A DNA stretch of 64,000 nt from Qipengyuania sp. ABI-127-1 (GTDB taxonomy: Bacteria; Pseudomonadota; Alphaproteobacteria; Sphingomonadales; Sphingomonadaceae), in contig JALJCR010000004.1 in assembly GCA_022953095.1 (NCBI GenBank), positions 1 to 64,000 on the forward strand. Reading direction: 5' to 3'. A model generated the notes under the pieces. It worked only from the letters and a program-made list of their open reading frames with translations, was not told the DNA's origin and made no database searches. How positions within the stretch are numbered: position 1 is the stretch's first letter; each line of letters begins with the position of its first letter. A program made the position numbers and the translations under genes. This document shows, in pieces, positions 62,003-64,000 of the stretch.

Positions 62003-62034
62003 CGGGCCGGAGATTCGTCTCCGGCCCCTTTTTT
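62003..62034 (+). terminator. Terminator of glnK-amtB
   Basis: GGGCCGGAGA (62004-62013) and TCTCCGGCCC (62018-62027) pair over TTCG, followed by CTTTTTT. A strong intrinsic terminator about 85 bp after the amtB stop. Confidence 0.92.
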
Positions 62035-62067
62035 GTCGATCTTCCAGGCGCGCGTGCGTGCGGTGGA

Positions 62068-63654
62068 CTAGCCAGCCAGCGCTGCGGTCACGAAATCGGC
62101 GCAGCGTTCGCCGATCATGATGCTGGGTGCGTTGGTGTTGCCGGAAACCAGTCGCGGCATCACGCTGGCATCGGCGATGTAGAGCCCATCGATTCCGCGC
62201 GCCTTGAGCGTCGGATCGACCACCGCATCCTCGTCCGCGCCCATGCGGCACGTGCCGACCGGGTGGTACACCGTATCAGCCCGATTGCGGATCAGCTCGT
62301 CGAGCTGAGCATCGTCGTCGAGGTCGATCGGATAGCGGTCTTGCGGATCGTATTTCGCCAGGCTGGGCGAACTGGCGATGCGATGCGACAGGCGCACGCC
62401 CGCGCGCAGAGTCGCGATATCGCGCTCGTCGTCGAGAAAGTTGGGATCGATCCGCGGCGCCATGCGCGCATCCGGCCCGTTGAGGCGGACGGTACCCCGG
62501 CTTTCGGGGCGGAGCACGCAGGCATGGAGAGAAAAGCCGTGGCCCTTCACTTTCGTGCGACCGTGATCCTCGAGCATGGCAGGTACGAAGTGCCACTGGA
62601 CATCGGGCGCCGGCGCATCGGGCATGACCGCCCAGAATCCCCCGGCCTCGGCATAGGGCGTCGTCATGATCCCTGTGCGTTTGCGACGATGTTCGATAAT
62701 CGCCTTGGCCATGCGTACGGTGCCTGCGAAACTGTCTCCGATCAGCTCTTTGTTGGCGGTCTGCCAGCTCGAAACATAGTCGATATGGTCCTGCAGATCG
62801 TTGCCCACGGCCTGCTTGTCTTCCACTACGTCGATCCCGTGTTCGCGAAGATGCGCGGCCGGGCCGATGCCCGATAGCATCAGGATCTGCGGCGAATTGA
62901 AAGCGCCTGCCGAAAGGACCACCGCGCCGCGGGCCTTCACCGTGCGCTGCTTCTCGCCAACGCTATAGGTGACTCCCGTGACCCGTCCGTCCTCGATCTC
63001 GAGCCGCTGCACGCTCACGCCGATGCGCACGTCGAGATTGCGCATGGCCCGCTTCGGTTCGATATAGGCCCGCGCTGCCGACCAGCGCTCGCCGTCTTTT
63101 TGCGTCACCTGGTAAAGGCCGAAGCCTTCCTGCTTGGCGCCGTTGAAATCATTATTGCGCGGCAATTGCAGTTGGGCTGCCGCTTCCACGAAGGCGAGGC
63201 TGCCGGGGTTGGGCCAGTTCTGGTCGCTGACCCATAAGGGGCCATCGTCGCCGTGATACGCATCGCTTCCGCGCACATTGTGCTCGGCCCGTTTGAAATA
63301 GGGCAACACGTCGTCATAGCTCCACCCGGTGCAGCCGAGCTTGGCCCAATTGTCGTAATCCCACTTGTGGCCGCGAATGTAGATCATCGCATTGATCGCC
63401 GACGATCCCCCCAGCCCGCGACCGCGTGGCTGATAGCCGATCCGGCCATTGAGCCCTTTTTGCGGGACCGTTTCGAAGCGATAGTTCGAGGAGTCGCGCA
63501 GGAAGGGCATGAACCCCGGGGTTTTGACCAAGACTGTGTTGTTACGGGGGCCGGCCTCCAGCAGGCATACGCTTTTGCCGCTCTCGGCCAACCGTCCGGC
63601 GACGGCGCTGCCTGCGCTCCCGCCACCGATCACGATGACATCGAATTCGTCCAT
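62068..63654 (-). CDS. GMC family FAD-dependent alcohol/choline dehydrogenase-like oxidoreductase
   Basis: A 528-residue flavoprotein. The FAD site DVIVIGGGSAGSAVAGRLAE begins at residue 5. GMC signature 1 is RGRGLGGSSAINAMIYIRGH near residue 80, and signature 2 is GAFNSPQILMLSGIGP near residue 250. The active-site His lies in TVYHPVGTCRMG near residue 468. It resembles choline dehydrogenase and AlkJ alcohol dehydrogenases, and the neighbouring lipid-type gene suggests an alcohol substrate, which is inference. ATG 63654 is preceded by GGAGATATC; the longer frame to 63798 is rejected. Confidence 0.88.
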   Translation of the reverse strand: MDEFDVIVIGGGSAGSAVAGRLAESGKSVCLLEAGPRNNTVLVKTPGFMPFLRDSSNYRFETVPQKGLNGRIGYQPRGRGLGGSSAINAMIYIRGHKWDYDNWAKLGCTGWSYDDVLPYFKRAEHNVRGSDAYHGDDGPLWVSDQNWPNPGSLAFVEAAAQLQLPRNNDFNGAKQEGFGLYQVTQKDGERWSAARAYIEPKRAMRNLDVRIGVSVQRLEIEDGRVTGVTYSVGEKQRTVKARGAVVLSAGAFNSPQILMLSGIGPAAHLREHGIDVVEDKQAVGNDLQDHIDYVSSWQTANKELIGDSFAGTVRMAKAIIEHRRKRTGIMTTPYAEAGGFWAVMPDAPAPDVQWHFVPAMLEDHGRTKVKGHGFSLHACVLRPESRGTVRLNGPDARMAPRIDPNFLDDERDIATLRAGVRLSHRIASSPSLAKYDPQDRYPIDLDDDAQLDELIRNRADTVYHPVGTCRMGADEDAVVDPTLKARGIDGLYIADASVMPRLVSGNTNAPSIMIGERCADFVTAALAG

Positions 63655-63679
63655 GATATCTCCTCTCTCGCTGGAGAGG

Positions 63680-64000
63680 TTAGGCAGCCTCCGCCTCGCC
63701 TGCAATCCGGTTTTCGTATGAAACGGATTTTTCTTCGGCTCCCTGGCGTTCGAGCCAGCCTTCGCGAATCTGGTCGGATGTCTCGCGGCTGCCATCATGC
63801 GTCCAGCCGGGTTCGCGCAGCAGGTAGGACAGCTTGTGCTTCCACGGCGCGCGCCACATATCCTGGGCTATGCCGATCCATTCGTGGAACACGGCCCACA
63901 GCAGGTTGAAGCTGCCGAGCTGCTTGACGATGCCGTAGCGGATCGTCTCGTCCTCCGCTTCGGGCTCGAACGTGCCGAACATCTTGTCCCAGACGATGAA
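63680..64000 (-). CDS. Sterol desaturase/fatty acid hydroxylase family protein, C-terminal part (truncated by window edge)
   Basis: The frame is open from the window edge to the stop at 63680. It begins FIVWDKMFGTFEPEAEDETI, which matches the segment after the last His box of sterol desaturase family (PF04116) enzymes, usually written WDxxFGTF. These are membrane di-iron hydroxylases acting on lipids. The following GIAQDMWRAPWKHKLSYLLR and a Glu-rich end are a tail typical of bacterial members. The catalytic His boxes lie outside the window. 25 bp separate it from the GMC gene, which probably shares its transcript. Confidence 0.75.
   Translation of the reverse strand, partial: FIVWDKMFGTFEPEAEDETIRYGIVKQLGSFNLLWAVFHEWIGIAQDMWRAPWKHKLSYLLREPGWTHDGSRETSDQIREGWLERQGAEEKSVSYENRIAGEAEAA

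Overview
The window is chromosomal DNA from a GC-rich alphaproteobacterium, most likely Sphingomonadales and probably Erythrobacteraceae. The evidence is a MipZ-type ParA ATPase, a BamF-like (DUF3035) lipoprotein next to lspA, a cytochrome bc1 operon, a tonB-exbB-exbD-exbD cluster, and palindromic repeats encoding peptides such as VVPAKAGT. Placement below the order level is inference. Most of the window is conserved housekeeping sequence. I see no insertion sequence, prophage, CRISPR array or rRNA.

Layout. 1-5333: start of etfB behind a LiuR-like palindrome, a DUF6265 protein, sucC, a CysQ-like phosphatase, an OmpA lipoprotein and a CNNM/CBS membrane protein. 5585-14449: one tightly packed minus-strand operon, gpmA-purE-purK-folA-dipeptidase-ribF-ileS-lspA-bamF, in which almost every junction overlaps. 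14578-21246: a small basic protein, tRNA-Thr, a DECR-like SDR, two PH-domain membrane proteins, a GNAT protein, threonine aldolase, a DMT transporter and a YeeZ-like reductase. 21289-30835: pepN, a shortened yfiH, petABC, apt, a cation/proton antiporter with an RCK domain, and an OmpA lipoprotein. 30882-36463: tRNA-Gly, panC, a CsgG/HfaB-like protein, then the coupled set mipZ / J-domain protein / phosphohexomutase, and a DUF2059 protein. 36656-41806: a ligase-associated DEXH helicase and the TonB energy system. 42163-49077: a secreted protein of unknown function, hom, another secreted protein, glpX, prs, hisN, an unrecognised protein and an SDR. 49196-55548: rpmI-rplT and pheST, separated by two tandem AraC-type regulators and a possible third remnant. 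55545-61919: SDR, prfC, hydrolase, PNPOx-like protein, EEP phosphatase, and glnK-amtB behind a canonical sigma-54 promoter. 62068-64000: a GMC oxidoreductase and the end of a sterol-desaturase-family gene.

How the genes work together. The large minus-strand operon places purine synthesis, folate reduction, FAD synthesis, isoleucyl-tRNA synthesis and lipoprotein maturation under shared transcription. glnK-amtB is a nitrogen-responsive ammonium module. petABC supplies respiratory complex III. tonB-exbBD powers outer-membrane uptake.

The strongest unusual signals are repeats. Two different palindromic elements lie in frame inside ileS. A long repeat of about 240-260 bp occurs twice, each copy filling a gap between convergent genes. 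Stem-conserving REP-like hairpins lie at 2976 and 14465, and an inverted repeat pair lies just upstream of prfC. I found no convincing previously undescribed multi-gene system. The least explained gene is at 47889-48320.
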